Notes: a model not told the origin generated them from the sequence alone. 64,000 nt of DNA from Schaalia suimastitidis DSM 15538 (GCF_000429105.1 NZ_AUBF01000006.1:124001-188000); one strand, 5' to 3'; shown: positions 45,420-55,418, counted from the stretch's first letter. Numbers and translations: made by a program.

Positions 45420-46754
45420 GTGGGCTGGTTTGACTCAGTCGAACATAACAGGTGGTTATCAACGCAAATGCAGGCGTTGATCCGCGAAGCTGAAGGCGCG
45501 ATAGCCCCAACAGGATTTGCTCATCTCACCGCCACAGGCGAAGCCGATCCGAGCCGTCCCATTGACCTTGCTGTGACGGCACGTATGCTCTACGTCTTCT
45601 CTTTGGGTACGTTGATGGGTCTGCCAGGTTCACGTCGGTACGCCGACCATGCGGTGAAGTGTTTGCGTACCTACTTCACTGATCATGTCAATGGTGGGTT
45701 GTGGACCTCGATTCAAGCGCAGCCTGATGCTGACGGACACGGTATCCCATGGGACCAGGCGGGGCGCGGTAAATCCGAATTCCACAACGCATTCCTGATC
45801 CTGGGTGCCGCCGCAGCAGCTGTTGCTGACCGCCCAGGGGCGCATGAGCTCCTCATGGATGCCCTGCATGAACAGGAGCGTCACTGGTTAGCCCCCAACG
45901 GCCTCGTCAATGACCAATATGACGAAGCGTGGGAGGCTGCATCCCCCATTCATTCCGTCGGCACACTGCTGCATGTTGTGGATGCGTACCTTGCAGCGGC
46001 TGAGGCTACTACCGACCCTGTGTGGATTGAACGTGCTGAAGTCATGACAGCATTTGTATACGCACAGGCCCAAGTAAATGACTGGCGTATCCCCGAATAC
46101 TACGGTCCAGACTGGAGGCCGTGGACGGGTTCTTTAGATGCCATTACAGATGGGCGACGCCGTTATGACGGTACTGTCATTGGACATTCCATGCAGGCGG
46201 CACGTTCGGCATTGCATTTGCGGGCAGCGCTGCGCTCCATGGGTCGACCACAACCTGATTACCTGCTCGAAATGGCGCAGGAACTATTCGAGCGTGCACG
46301 CGTGGATGGGTGGCGCCGCAGCGGTGGACAACCCGGTTTTGTGACGACGGTGGATGTTGACGGGCGGCCACTGAGTACTGAGCACATGCAGTGGGTCGTG
46401 TGCGAAGGCATTTGCGCAACGGTAGCACTGCGTCGTGCGCTCCTTGACGATGGCGCAAAATTGGGTGAGGTCGAGCATTTCGCTCACTGCTACCGCTCAT
46501 GGTTGGACTACGCCAATGACTATCTCATCACGCAACCAGGACGTTGGCGCCGCTCGCTCAGCGAAGCCAATGAGGTGTTGACCGTTGAAACAGCATCGCG
46601 ATGGGATGTGTACCATGCGCTGCAAACCATGTTGATGCCACGTGTGCCACTGTGGCCACCGTTTGCTTCGGCAATTTCTCGAGGCCTATTGGATAAACCA
46701 GGTGAAGCACCTGCCGATAAGAAGTCCTGGAACTTCTTTAGTCGGGGAAAGTAG
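45420..46754 (+). CDS. AGE-family sugar epimerase/isomerase
   Basis: A 444-residue (alpha/alpha)6-barrel protein of the N-acylglucosamine 2-epimerase family: ARMLYVFSLGTLMGLPGSRRYADHAVKCLRTYF, GGLWTSIQ, GKSEFHNAFLILGAAA and HSMQAARSALHLRAAL. The long form resembles YihS-type mannose/sulfoquinovose isomerases more than the GlcNAc epimerase. GTG 45420 has GGAGGAAC upstream. Divergent from pgm, which suggests sugar interconversion; exact substrate unknown. Confidence 0.85.
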   Translation: MGWFDSVEHNRWLSTQMQALIREAEGAIAPTGFAHLTATGEADPSRPIDLAVTARMLYVFSLGTLMGLPGSRRYADHAVKCLRTYFTDHVNGGLWTSIQAQPDADGHGIPWDQAGRGKSEFHNAFLILGAAAAAVADRPGAHELLMDALHEQERHWLAPNGLVNDQYDEAWEAASPIHSVGTLLHVVDAYLAAAEATTDPVWIERAEVMTAFVYAQAQVNDWRIPEYYGPDWRPWTGSLDAITDGRRRYDGTVIGHSMQAARSALHLRAALRSMGRPQPDYLLEMAQELFERARVDGWRRSGGQPGFVTTVDVDGRPLSTEHMQWVVCEGICATVALRRALLDDGAKLGEVEHFAHCYRSWLDYANDYLITQPGRWRRSLSEANEVLTVETASRWDVYHALQTMLMPRVPLWPPFASAISRGLLDKPGEAPADKKSWNFFSRGK

Positions 46755-46840
46755 TAGCTTCATGCGAAGGTGCCGCTGACAGCGCGGAGTCGTGCCGGAC
46801 GCTGTCGCAGAGCAGGAATATGACCGTTACCGACTCTCGT

Positions 46841-46871
46841 TTGTCTATGAGGCGCCCCTATAGGTTAGAAT
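46841..46871 (+). promoter_or_regulatory. Likely promoter of tRNA-Ser(UGA)
   Basis: TTGTCT (46841-46846) and TAGAAT (46866-46871), 19 bp apart, with the tRNA 10 bp after the -10 box. Confidence 0.45.
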
Positions 46872-46881
46872 CGTCGGTGCT

Positions 46882-46968
46882 GGAGGGCTGACCGAGTGGC
46901 CGAAGGTGACGGTCTTGAAAACCGTTGTGTCAGCAATGGCACCGGGGGTTCGAATCCCTCGCCCTCCG
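46882..46968 (+). tRNA. tRNA-Ser(UGA)
   Basis: Acceptor stem GGAGGGC/GCCCTCC with discriminator G, D-arm GACCGAGTGGCCGAAGGT, anticodon stem-loop ACGGT-CTTGAAA-ACCGT (anticodon TGA), long class II variable arm, and T-arm with GGTTCGAATCC. The 87-nt length and the long arm are diagnostic of tRNA-Ser. No encoded CCA. Confidence 0.96.
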
Positions 46969-46974
46969 CGTTCA

Positions 46975-47006
46975 CCCCGCGATTCCGTTGGAATCGCGGG
47001 GTTTTT
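46975..47006 (+). terminator. Terminator of tRNA-Ser(UGA)
   Basis: CCCCGCGATTCC pairs perfectly with GGAATCGCGGGG around GTT, then TTTTT. A textbook rho-independent terminator, starting 6 bp after the tRNA; it also faces the end of the convergent nhaC gene. Confidence 0.92.
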
Positions 47007-47016
47007 GCGGGATTAG

Positions 47017-48531
47017 CTAGTTGCGCGAGTGGGGCTGGGAGGCCCTTTTCTTCGATTCGTTGTAGAAGCAACCAATTCCGGTGATGGCAAGTAACGGAGC
47101 GACAACAAAATTTGCCCACTGGAGGAACATGTAGGGGATGTACTCGGCATAGCTCACGCCAAGTGTGGTCACCATGAAGACGCCTGTTGTCGTCCACGGA
47201 AGCATGGGTTCGATAAATGTCCCGTAGTCTTCGATTGAACGAGACAGGACTTTACGATCAATTCCAGCTTCGTCGTATTTCGGACCAAATGCGGCTCCAA
47301 TAATGAAGGATGTGGCGTACTGATTTGACGAGAAACCGTTAACGAATGCAGAACTGAGCAGGGACGCGATGATAATGCCTGGCCGGGATTTCATATGTCC
47401 AAATGCCTTGTCAACGACACGTCCCATCGCGTTAATGAGGTCGAGTGAGCCAATGTACATGAAGACACACAAGGTGATAATCACTGCGCCAGACATTGAA
47501 TAAAGACCACCACGTTCGATGATCGCCACCGCCTGTTCACCAAGGTTTTCTGACGAACCTACGGCGGTCATGTCAACCGTGACCCCAGTAATAAGGGATT
47601 TAATCATCTGGTCGAAACTCAAGCCTTGAACGAAGATCGCTACCAGTGCGCCTGTCGCCGCTGAATAGAGCAATGTTGGAAGAGGGGATTTGCGCAGGGC
47701 AGCACCAGCGAGCATTACCAATAAAGGAATCCACACGAGAGGCGAGAAGCTAAAAGCTGAGGCAAGGTCATTGGCCACAGGTTGTGTGAAGGCTTCAACA
47801 TCGACACCACTACTTGTGGGTAGCGCCATACCGAAGACAATGGTCAGGATTAGTGCGACGACATAGGCAGGACCGGTGGTATTGACCATTGAACGGACGT
47901 GTGCATAAAGCGTGGTTCCGGCGCCCATGGCTGCCATATTCGTAGTGTCAGAAAGCGGCGACATCTTATCGCCAAAATAGGCACCGGAAATGATGGCAGC
48001 TGCAAGCAGACCCATATGTGCATCAGTGGCGATACCCACATTGATGAGTACCACGCCGATGGTGCCTGCTGAACCCCACGAGGTCCCTGTGAGCACCGAA
48101 AATAATGATGTGAGGAGAAGCGCTACAACATAAATCCACGCAGGATTGACCAGCAGCATTCCATAGTGGACCAGCATAGGAATAGTCCCGGCAGCCGTCC
48201 ATGAGCCAATGAGGACACCAATTGCGGCGAGCATCCAGATTGCTGGGAGCGCGGTGCGCGTTCGCTCTGCCATTACCCGTGAAATATCCTCAAAGGGGAA
48301 GCCGAGCCACAGCAGTAGTGGCCATGTTCCCAAAGCTGCGGCGAGGAATGTGAATTCCAAGGGCCATGATGGCAGGTCGAAGACCATGGGACCGATAATC
48401 ATGCCCCATATGATGAGCAGGACAAGAAGTAAGACCGGTGCAAGCGCGTGCCAGAAACGGGGCGTTTTCGTTGCGGTCGCAGGTGGCGTTGCTGTGGTAG
48501 GCAAAGAGTGGACTTCGGGTGAGCTTGACAT
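47017..48531 (-). CDS. nhaC: Na+/H+ antiporter of the NhaC family
   Basis: 504 residues, about 11-12 helices: LLIIWGMIIGPMVFDLPSWPLEFTFLAAA, MLAAIGVLIGSWTAAGTIPMLVHYG, LTSLFSVLTGTSWGSAGTIGVVLINVG and GDKMSPLSDTTNMAA are NhaC hallmarks. It exports sodium or takes part in other ion-coupled exchange. The ATG is 1 bp after the fucosidase stop on the same strand, so the pair is one transcript; nothing in the sequence shows a functional link. Confidence 0.92.
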   Translation of the reverse strand: MSSSPEVHSLPTTATPPATATKTPRFWHALAPVLLLVLLIIWGMIIGPMVFDLPSWPLEFTFLAAALGTWPLLLWLGFPFEDISRVMAERTRTALPAIWMLAAIGVLIGSWTAAGTIPMLVHYGMLLVNPAWIYVVALLLTSLFSVLTGTSWGSAGTIGVVLINVGIATDAHMGLLAAAIISGAYFGDKMSPLSDTTNMAAMGAGTTLYAHVRSMVNTTGPAYVVALILTIVFGMALPTSSGVDVEAFTQPVANDLASAFSFSPLVWIPLLVMLAGAALRKSPLPTLLYSAATGALVAIFVQGLSFDQMIKSLITGVTVDMTAVGSSENLGEQAVAIIERGGLYSMSGAVIITLCVFMYIGSLDLINAMGRVVDKAFGHMKSRPGIIIASLLSSAFVNGFSSNQYATSFIIGAAFGPKYDEAGIDRKVLSRSIEDYGTFIEPMLPWTTTGVFMVTTLGVSYAEYIPYMFLQWANFVVAPLLAITGIGCFYNESKKRASQPHSRN

Positions 48532-48532
48532 G

Positions 48533-49867
48533 CTAGTTCCTTTCTGTGCGGTGACACGTCACTGTGTGCGGCATGGAGGGGAGATTTTCGAGGTTGAGGA
48601 AGGTTCCGTCATAGGGCAACGGTTTGCTGCTACCGGTGATATGGGCTGAGGAGATTGGCCACGGCAGTTCGATATGCCGTGGTGCCTGTGAATCGCAGAG
48701 AAGGTATGTGACGGCGGACTGCGTATTTCCATCAGTCTTTGTCACCGCGTAGATGCCATCCGAAAAAACGTCCATCGTTGGACGAGTGTCGTAGATGGCC
48801 TGACCGTGGGTTGTCATCCATTGACCGATTTCTTCAAGGCGTTGCCTTTGAATATCGGGGATACGTCCGTCAGCGGTCGGCCCGACATTGAGCAGAAAGT
48901 TTCCTCCGTTTCCGACAGTTCGAATGAGGAGGTCAATGAGTTCTCTTGTGCTGAGGTAGTCGTTGGCAGTTTCTGCTTGGTTATACCCGTATGATTTGCC
49001 GATGCCGCGACTTTCCTCCCATGGGTGGGTGGTGCCGTACCCTGCGACATCGGCATATTCAGTGGAGTAATAGTCGCCATGCGTGCCGGGCATACCTACG
49101 TGCATACGATCATTGACGACAACATCGGCGTGGTTAGGGGCGTGCGTGTAGAGCCACGTCAGCAGTTCACGGGTGCGGACGTAGTTTTCGTCAAGATCCC
49201 ATTCACCGCCGTCGGTATAGATCACACTGGGTTGGTAGCGATTGTTGAGTTCACGCCACTGGGGGTGGAGGACTTCATTGACATAGCGATCGGGGGTGAC
49301 TCCAAATTGGTGTGCATCATCTTCAGGGATGAAATAACCGCCATCGCATCGGTGACTGACATGGGTTTCCCACTCGGGGATCGAGTAATAAATCCCCATT
49401 TTCAGACCTGCGGCGCGCACGGCCGTAGTGAGTTCTCCCAGTAGGTCGCGATGGGCACCGATGTCGCCACTGTTCCATGCGGTTTTATGAGGGTTGTCTG
49501 TGTTCCACATACAGAAGCCATCGTGATGTTTTGATGTCATTACCACGTACCGCGCGCCGGCGTTTTTGAATAGTTCAGCCCATTGAACTGGGTTGAAGTG
49601 TTGCGCAGTCAGTAGCGAGGCGAAATCCCGGTAACGAAAGTCTGATCCCCATATCCGTTGGTGGTAGTCGCCGTCGATATTGCGGTAGTTGCCATACACC
49701 GAGGCGTAATACCACTCGGCGTAGCTGCCGAATTGTTCGTGAGAAATTGAACGCCATGCTGGAACCGAGAAGGGACCCCAGTGAATGAAGATCCCAAATT
49801 TAGCGTTTTGATACCACGAAGGTATGGGTCGGGAATCGAGTTCTTCCCACGATTGTGCGATAGTCAC
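48533..49867 (-). CDS. Alpha-L-fucosidase (GH29)
   Basis: Releases terminal L-fucose from glycans. 444 residues without a secretion signal: SWYQNAKFGIFIHWGPFSVPAW, RDFASLLTAQHFNPVQWAELFKNAGARYVVMTSKHHDGFCMWNTDNP (family-defining), and PSVIYTDGGEWD, where the Asp is the likely nucleophile. The enzyme must act in the cytoplasm on imported fucosides. It is divergent from a FadR-type regulator across 139 bp with a palindromic site, so the regulator probably controls it (inference). Confidence 0.93.
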   Translation of the reverse strand: MTIAQSWEELDSRPIPSWYQNAKFGIFIHWGPFSVPAWRSISHEQFGSYAEWYYASVYGNYRNIDGDYHQRIWGSDFRYRDFASLLTAQHFNPVQWAELFKNAGARYVVMTSKHHDGFCMWNTDNPHKTAWNSGDIGAHRDLLGELTTAVRAAGLKMGIYYSIPEWETHVSHRCDGGYFIPEDDAHQFGVTPDRYVNEVLHPQWRELNNRYQPSVIYTDGGEWDLDENYVRTRELLTWLYTHAPNHADVVVNDRMHVGMPGTHGDYYSTEYADVAGYGTTHPWEESRGIGKSYGYNQAETANDYLSTRELIDLLIRTVGNGGNFLLNVGPTADGRIPDIQRQRLEEIGQWMTTHGQAIYDTRPTMDVFSDGIYAVTKTDGNTQSAVTYLLCDSQAPRHIELPWPISSAHITGSSKPLPYDGTFLNLENLPSMPHTVTCHRTERN

Positions 49868-49926
49868 ATAAACTCCTATCTAGTCCGTTGTGGGGAAAGG
49901 AATGTGCGGTCCATGAACGTCAGCGC

Positions 49927-49951
49927 TGACATTTGTTCTACATGTATGTCA
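49927..49951. promoter_or_regulatory. Candidate regulator operator between fucosidase and GntR genes
   Basis: TGACAT and ATGTCA, 6-bp arms 13 bp apart, with TTGTTCTACAT in the centre, which fits the GT-N3-AC pattern of FadR-type GntR regulators. It sits just upstream of both divergent starts. Confidence 0.45.
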
Positions 49952-50006
49952 AAAATAACACTATATATCGCTAAATGGAATAGGTTTGTTTAACAAAGGG
50001 GTTGCT

Positions 50007-50705
50007 GTGGTAAAAGCTGTTGAGGTCGCGCGGCGCGGTATTTGCCAGATGATTGCCTCAGGTGAACTTAAACCGGGTCAGCGTCTACCGGGAGAGGTTG
50101 AACTTTCGGTGCGTCTTGGTGTGTCGAGAGGCTCTTTACGGGAAGCGCAGCGGATGCTTGCCGTTGCTGGAGTACTGGACCCATCGGGACGGCCTCTAGT
50201 GTCAGACATGAGTGCCGCAAATCTGATGACGGGTTTGGCTATGGTTGTCCCATTATTGCCCTTGGAACGTCTTCTTGAGCTATTCCCGTTGCGTGAGGTA
50301 TTAGAGGGACACCTGGCGGCGCAGGCAACTGCTCGAATGTCCGAACAGGATATTGACCTGCTCGAACAAATGGCAGATGAAGTGACTCAATGCGATCCCT
50401 CTGATCCGCGCACACTAGAACTGGACCATGCATTTCATTCCTACCTTATTGCTGCAGGTGGTGACACAATGATTGGTGCTCTATTAGAGACCATCCATCG
50501 CCGAGGCGGCGACTATTGCGTATTCAACGGTGTTGGTGCGCGCGAGTTTAAAATGGCCAGTGACCAAGGACATCGTCGTCTTGTCGCTGCAATGAGGGCA
50601 CGGGATCCCGAGGGAGCGAAAGCGATCATGATCGAGCATATTCGCAATACACGCTATCGACTGGAGCAGATGTTCCTGGAGTCGAACTCGTCAGTGTGTC
50701 GTTGA
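50007..50705 (+). CDS. GntR-family regulator, FadR subfamily
   Basis: 232 residues. The N-terminal winged helix (RGICQMIASGELKPGQRLPGEVELSVRLGVSRGSLREAQRML) is followed by an all-helical FCD ligand domain (LFPLREVLEGHLAAQATARM...LDHAFHSYLIAAGGDTMIGAL). GTG at 50007 follows AAGGGG; an in-frame TTG at 49986 is less likely. Metabolite-binding repressors of this class often control a divergent catabolic gene, here the fucosidase and nhaC (inference). Confidence 0.9.
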   Translation: MVKAVEVARRGICQMIASGELKPGQRLPGEVELSVRLGVSRGSLREAQRMLAVAGVLDPSGRPLVSDMSAANLMTGLAMVVPLLPLERLLELFPLREVLEGHLAAQATARMSEQDIDLLEQMADEVTQCDPSDPRTLELDHAFHSYLIAAGGDTMIGALLETIHRRGGDYCVFNGVGAREFKMASDQGHRRLVAAMRARDPEGAKAIMIEHIRNTRYRLEQMFLESNSSVCR

Positions 50706-50773
50706 ATGTGGCAGGTACTACGCGGCGTGTGATTCGCATGATCGGCCAGAAACAGTTAGGCTTGTCATGCTCT

Positions 50774-50862
50774 GGAGACGTCGCATAGTCCGGTCGAGTG
50801 CGCCTCCCTGCTAAGGAGGTAGGGGTGCAAGCCCCTCGCGGGTTCAAATCCCGCCGTCTCCG
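50774..50862 (+). tRNA. tRNA-Ser(GCU)
   Basis: Acceptor GGAGACG/CGTCTCC with discriminator G, anticodon stem-loop CTCC-CTGCTAA-GGAG (anticodon GCT), long variable arm and T-arm GGTTCAAATCC. 89 nt. Class II serine tRNA, reading AGC/AGU. Confidence 0.96.
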
Positions 50863-50868
50863 CAGCTA

Positions 50869-50905
50869 CCCCGGGTATCGTGTAGAGCCCGGGGTTTCCT
50901 TTATT
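50869..50905 (+). terminator. Terminator of tRNA-Ser(GCU)
   Basis: CCCCGGG and CCCGGGG form a 7-bp stem around 12 bases, followed by TTTCCTTTATT. Confidence 0.75.
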
Positions 50906-51003
50906 ACGCAGCAATACGGAATGCAAGATTCAGTACATGACGATGCGTGGCGCATTGATGTTTCGGCGACAATAGAGGTACTGCTGTAATCAAAGGAGAT
51001 CCT

Positions 51004-52152
51004 GTGACCGTTCAACCTACGTCAGCAAATGAGCCTGCCCAGACAAAGGATCCCACCAGCCAAGGGAACTCCTCTGAGGAACGCAGTATCGCCTCGGTAC
51101 ATCTGCCTGAACCGATTGCGCCACAGCAATTTGATCCCGTGTGGGCGCCACATACGCGCCGTTACGAGGCGCCCGGAGCCGTTTACCGGCGATGTGGTCG
51201 CAGCGGGTTGGACCTGCCGACAATCTCCCTAGGCCTGTGGCATAACTTCGGTGACGACCATTCCATTGCCGACCAACGGAAAATTCTGCGCGCCGCCTTT
51301 GATATGGGGATCACTCATTTCGATCTGGCCAATAACTACGGAGTGCCCTACGGCAGTGCGGAAAGCAACTTTGGGCACCATATGGATCATGATTTCCGCC
51401 CTTACCGCGACGAACTTGTGATCAGCACGAAAGCAGGCTATGACATGTGGCCAGGTCCGTATGGAGCAGGCGGTTCGGGCCGTAAATACATGTTGGCCTC
51501 CTTGGATCAATCTCTGACACGCATGCGTGTGGACTACGTGGACATCTTCTACAGCCACCGCCACGATGCCACAACACCACTTGAAGAAACAATCGGGGCG
51601 CTTGAACAGGCTGTCCGTTCAGGAAAAGCCCTATACGCGGGGATCTCCTCATATGATCCGGCACAGACACGCCACGCCGTCGAATTAGCACGTGAAGTCC
51701 ATTTGCCTCTTGTTGTTCACCAACCCCGTTACTCACTACTGGACCGGAGGATTGAAGCGGGGTTGTCTGCCACCTGTGATGAGCTTGGTCTTGGCATTGC
51801 GGTTTTTAGTCCCCTCGCACAAGGCCTGTTGACCTCGAAATATCTTGGTACAGATTCGATTCCGCAAGGCTCGCGTATGCGTGAACAACGCTACTTGACA
51901 ACTGATGTCCTGACGAAGCCTCGCCTTGACGCACTTCGTAGCTTGTCTCAGCTTGCTGCCCAGCGCGGACAAAGCTTGGCTCAGATGGCACTGGCGTGGA
52001 TTCTGCGCGATCGACGTATTACAACAGTTCTGGTTGGTGCATCCTCGGTCGCGCAGCTACGCGACAACGTTGCTGCCCTGAATAATCTCCACTTCGACCA
52101 GGAGGAACTTGAGGCGATCGACCATGCGACGCAGGCAGCTTTGTTGGTCTAG
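51004..52152 (+). CDS. Aldo/keto reductase (YghZ/L-glyceraldehyde 3-phosphate reductase-like)
   Basis: 382 residues; a (beta/alpha)8 NADPH oxidoreductase. AAFDMGITHFDLANNYGVPYGSAESNFG (catalytic Asp/Tyr region), VDIFYSHRHDATTPLEETIGAL, VHQPRYSLLDR and LAWILRDRRITTVLVGASS are typical of the AKR14-like group including YghZ. GTG 51004 has AAAGGAG 6 bp upstream. A ~55-residue N-terminal tail rich in Pro/Ala precedes the domain, longer than usual. The next 278 bp hold no gene I recognise. Confidence 0.9.
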   Translation: MTVQPTSANEPAQTKDPTSQGNSSEERSIASVHLPEPIAPQQFDPVWAPHTRRYEAPGAVYRRCGRSGLDLPTISLGLWHNFGDDHSIADQRKILRAAFDMGITHFDLANNYGVPYGSAESNFGHHMDHDFRPYRDELVISTKAGYDMWPGPYGAGGSGRKYMLASLDQSLTRMRVDYVDIFYSHRHDATTPLEETIGALEQAVRSGKALYAGISSYDPAQTRHAVELAREVHLPLVVHQPRYSLLDRRIEAGLSATCDELGLGIAVFSPLAQGLLTSKYLGTDSIPQGSRMREQRYLTTDVLTKPRLDALRSLSQLAAQRGQSLAQMALAWILRDRRITTVLVGASSVAQLRDNVAALNNLHFDQEELEAIDHATQAALLV

Positions 52153-52430
52153 CCAAAATGGGCTATGCGTTCCAAGTCAGGCATGCGCAGTTGTATCAGA
52201 TCCGCCGAAATCAGCCAGAACCTGGAAGTGTTCTGTAGTGATATCCGTGAGGGAAGAGACAATCTGTAATGTAACTTTCAAGTGTAAACTGAAGGACATC
52301 CAATAACGTCCTGCGACCGATGGTCTTTGCCAGCTCGATTGCGCGAAATATCCCGATCGGACGAAAGGACGTTTCTGCGTAGCACACAGCAGTATCGTCC
52401 GCTGCGCAGACTGAGTGAAGTGGAGAAGGC

Positions 52431-55418
52431 GTGAGGCTTAATAACACAACGCAATCCCGTCGGTTGGGAGTTGCTTCGGCTGTCGTTGGTATTTTTGCTC
52501 TGTTATTTGGTGTGCTGATGAGTCCGATTGCCAATGCAGCTCCCAATACGGGGATTGTCGTAACGGTCTCGGACTTTGTGCGTTCGGATGCCAATGGGAA
52601 TGAGCAACAGGGTAGGCTCACCGTTGGTGACGTTGGCAAATTGAAGTTCTCTTGGGATGGTACACACACCACGCTGACGGATGGCGACACCTTCTCCATC
52701 GGTTTTGGTGAGTATTTTCGAGCCCGCGATGTGGGGGGAGCACCCATTGAATTGAAGGTGGCGCCTCAGGGACAAAGTGAGGTGACCATCGGCACGTGTG
52801 TGGTGACGACTGGTGCGCTCACCTGCACATTTAATGGCGAAGTGGATCGTCTTAAGCAACAAAACTTCACCGATTTCAAAGGTAACGGAAGTGTGCTGCT
52901 GTCTGCGACCAAAGCGACCACTGCGCTCACTGTGGATATGGATCTCAATGGAACCACCACGCCAATTACCTTGCCTGGAGGTGGCGGCATTAAAGAACGC
53001 CCCGTAGGTTCGTGGAATCAAGCGACCTTCTCCAAGGTTGCTACGCCGCTAGGTGCAGCCAGTACCGGCGTGGCATGGTCAATCTCCTTTAATATTGCGA
53101 CCATTAACCAAGCGCGCCAAGCCGCTGGACTGGCTCCCATTCCCACCGATGGCACCATTTCAACAGTGACTATTAATGACGTCATAGGTGCAGGCCAGCA
53201 AATCCCTGACTTGTTGACGCTCAATGTTTCCGTGAAGCCAAACACCACGCAACAACTAGCTGATCGAACCAACGGTCCTTCGACGATTGCCAATCACGAA
53301 ATCACGGTGAATACGGCCGACGATAAACGATCGGCAGCGATCAATGTCACTGCTCCATTTAATGCCGATACCAATTACACGATCGGTATGTACGCTCCCA
53401 TTGTGGATGCTGAGGGTAATCGCCAGACGTCACCACTGCCAGGATTCCTCTACAAAAACACTGCCACCGTTGATGGAACCTCACTCAGTGCCTCATTTTC
53501 GCGGTACTACACGAAAGCTTTTGATGTCACCATCGAAATGAAAGATGGTTTCGGCGGTTTGCGCATTTCGAAATATATTGACGGTGATGGAGGGCTCTTT
53601 GTTCCAACGGGGACAGTTTTCCCGGTGACGGTGACCTATACCTTCCCCAACGGTCGGACCGCTTCGTCCTACACCGGATGGACAGCGCCGGGCACCCTTA
53701 ATAACGCCGGAACAGGCGGCACCTTCACCTACAACGTCAAAGTTGGCGAACCTGCTGCATGGAACGGCACCCTTCCCCAAGGCACGGTTATCACCGTTGC
53801 TGAAGACCTGGGGGCTGTGACTAATGCTGATGGGACACCCTTTACCTCCACTCAAGTACAGTGGGGCACCCCGGTGTTCGCAATTGGAAATACCACCACT
53901 AGCACGGCCACCATTGGCAACAAGACGACCACCGCATTTAACCTGACAAATAATGCTCAGGCGCGGGCCACATTCACCGTTGCGAAGACAGTGTCGGGAG
54001 AAGACGGTCGAGGAGCCACGAAGGCTTATACCTTTACCTATACCTGTACACCACCTGCCTCAGCCACACCGAATAACCCCATTACGGGCACCGTTACGGC
54101 AACAGGAAACGGGCAAGCAGTTCCTGCTGGCGCCTCGTTCCCTGTGGGCACCGAATGTGTCATTGCCGAGGTGTCCGACAGTGCCGCTATTGACGGCTAC
54201 ACGCTGACCGCCCCTGGTGCGCAAACCGTTACTTTAGCCTCTGCGCAAACCCCTGCAGCTGCAACCTTCACCAATACCTACACGAAGAATGTCGGTTCGC
54301 TAAAGATCAGCAAGGCAGTCGTTGCTGATGCACAATTTACTGGCCCGACACACTACGAAATCAACTACGAATGCAGTATCGGTAATACCGTGGTGAAGGA
54401 AGATACTGTTGAGGTACCCGCCAATGGCTCGCTCACGGTCGACGGTCTCGATGCAGGTGCCACCTGTGTCATTGAAGAGGCACCCATCGGTGCTGTTCCT
54501 GGCTACGACTTGACCACGGCCTACAGTGCTAATCCTGTGACCATCGGCACCAATACGGTGACAGATGTGGTGGTGACCAATACGTTCACGCCGCGCACCG
54601 GTGATTTGACGATCACTAAAAATATTGCTGGCGATGCGAAAGCTGCCCTTGTTGGTAAAGAGGTGACCTTTACCTATAGCTGCCGTCCTGTTGCTGGGGA
54701 TCCTCAGGAAGATCAATTCACTGTGACCCTGGAAGATGGCACCGCCACCCATACTGTGACAGGTCTACGTGAAGGCCTGTGCACCATCACTGAGGCCGAT
54801 CCTGCTCAGTCGAATATGGATGTGGCGACAACCTACAGTGTCAACGGTGGCGCTGAAAATGACGGTGCAGAAGCGACCGTTCAAGTGGGGCCAAGCCCTG
54901 CAGGAGTACCAACGGTTGCCTTCACCAATACCTACACCTACCACCGTGGCACCCTGAGTATCGCCAAGACAGTTGATCTTGACGACGACAGCGCCGCCGC
55001 GGAAGGTAAGACCTTCGATTTCACCTACACCTGCAACGGGCCGCTGCCGGTTGAACCCGGCACTATTCGTGCGGTGCCTGGCGACGGTACAGTCATTCCC
55101 GTGGACGGTCTTTCGGTACCAGTGGGAAGCACCTGCACCATTACCGAAGTAGCTGACAGGGCGCAGATAGCCAATTACACGCTACAAACGGTAGCCCCCA
55201 TCACGGTGTCGGTGACAGCGAAGGACCAGGTGGCGCATGCAGCCTTCACTAACGTCTACGTGAAGAATCCAACGCCTGCGACACCCGTTGAGGTCAAGCC
55301 TGCCGCGACCTCCAAACTGGCAAAAACGGGTACCGCCGCTCACACCATGATGATGTTTGGCATCATTGTCCTTGCAGGCGGTGCCACGTTACTTCTGGCA
55401 CGACGCATGTACGCCTAA
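52431..55418 (+). CDS. Wall-anchored adhesin with DUF5979 repeats and LAKTG sorting motif
   Basis: 995 residues. Signal peptide (GVASAVVGIFALLFGVLMSPIANAAP), an N-terminal beta-rich domain of ~330 residues like the Ig-fold heads of adhesins, then five repeats beginning GLRISKYIDGDGG, ATFTVAKTVSGEDG, GSLKISKAVV, GDLTITKNIAGDA and GTLSIAKTVDLDD (DUF5979 type, ~100-120 residues, each with conserved Cys near TFTYTC and CTI). The C-terminus is LAKTG (963-967), a hydrophobic helix and a basic end: the LAXTG signal of class E sortases. GTG 52431 has GGAGAAGG upstream. Predicted surface display; ligand unknown. Confidence 0.9.
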   Translation: MRLNNTTQSRRLGVASAVVGIFALLFGVLMSPIANAAPNTGIVVTVSDFVRSDANGNEQQGRLTVGDVGKLKFSWDGTHTTLTDGDTFSIGFGEYFRARDVGGAPIELKVAPQGQSEVTIGTCVVTTGALTCTFNGEVDRLKQQNFTDFKGNGSVLLSATKATTALTVDMDLNGTTTPITLPGGGGIKERPVGSWNQATFSKVATPLGAASTGVAWSISFNIATINQARQAAGLAPIPTDGTISTVTINDVIGAGQQIPDLLTLNVSVKPNTTQQLADRTNGPSTIANHEITVNTADDKRSAAINVTAPFNADTNYTIGMYAPIVDAEGNRQTSPLPGFLYKNTATVDGTSLSASFSRYYTKAFDVTIEMKDGFGGLRISKYIDGDGGLFVPTGTVFPVTVTYTFPNGRTASSYTGWTAPGTLNNAGTGGTFTYNVKVGEPAAWNGTLPQGTVITVAEDLGAVTNADGTPFTSTQVQWGTPVFAIGNTTTSTATIGNKTTTAFNLTNNAQARATFTVAKTVSGEDGRGATKAYTFTYTCTPPASATPNNPITGTVTATGNGQAVPAGASFPVGTECVIAEVSDSAAIDGYTLTAPGAQTVTLASAQTPAAATFTNTYTKNVGSLKISKAVVADAQFTGPTHYEINYECSIGNTVVKEDTVEVPANGSLTVDGLDAGATCVIEEAPIGAVPGYDLTTAYSANPVTIGTNTVTDVVVTNTFTPRTGDLTITKNIAGDAKAALVGKEVTFTYSCRPVAGDPQEDQFTVTLEDGTATHTVTGLREGLCTITEADPAQSNMDVATTYSVNGGAENDGAEATVQVGPSPAGVPTVAFTNTYTYHRGTLSIAKTVDLDDDSAAAEGKTFDFTYTCNGPLPVEPGTIRAVPGDGTVIPVDGLSVPVGSTCTITEVADRAQIANYTLQTVAPITVSVTAKDQVAHAAFTNVYVKNPTPATPVEVKPAATSKLAKTGTAAHTMMMFGIIVLAGGATLLLARRMYA

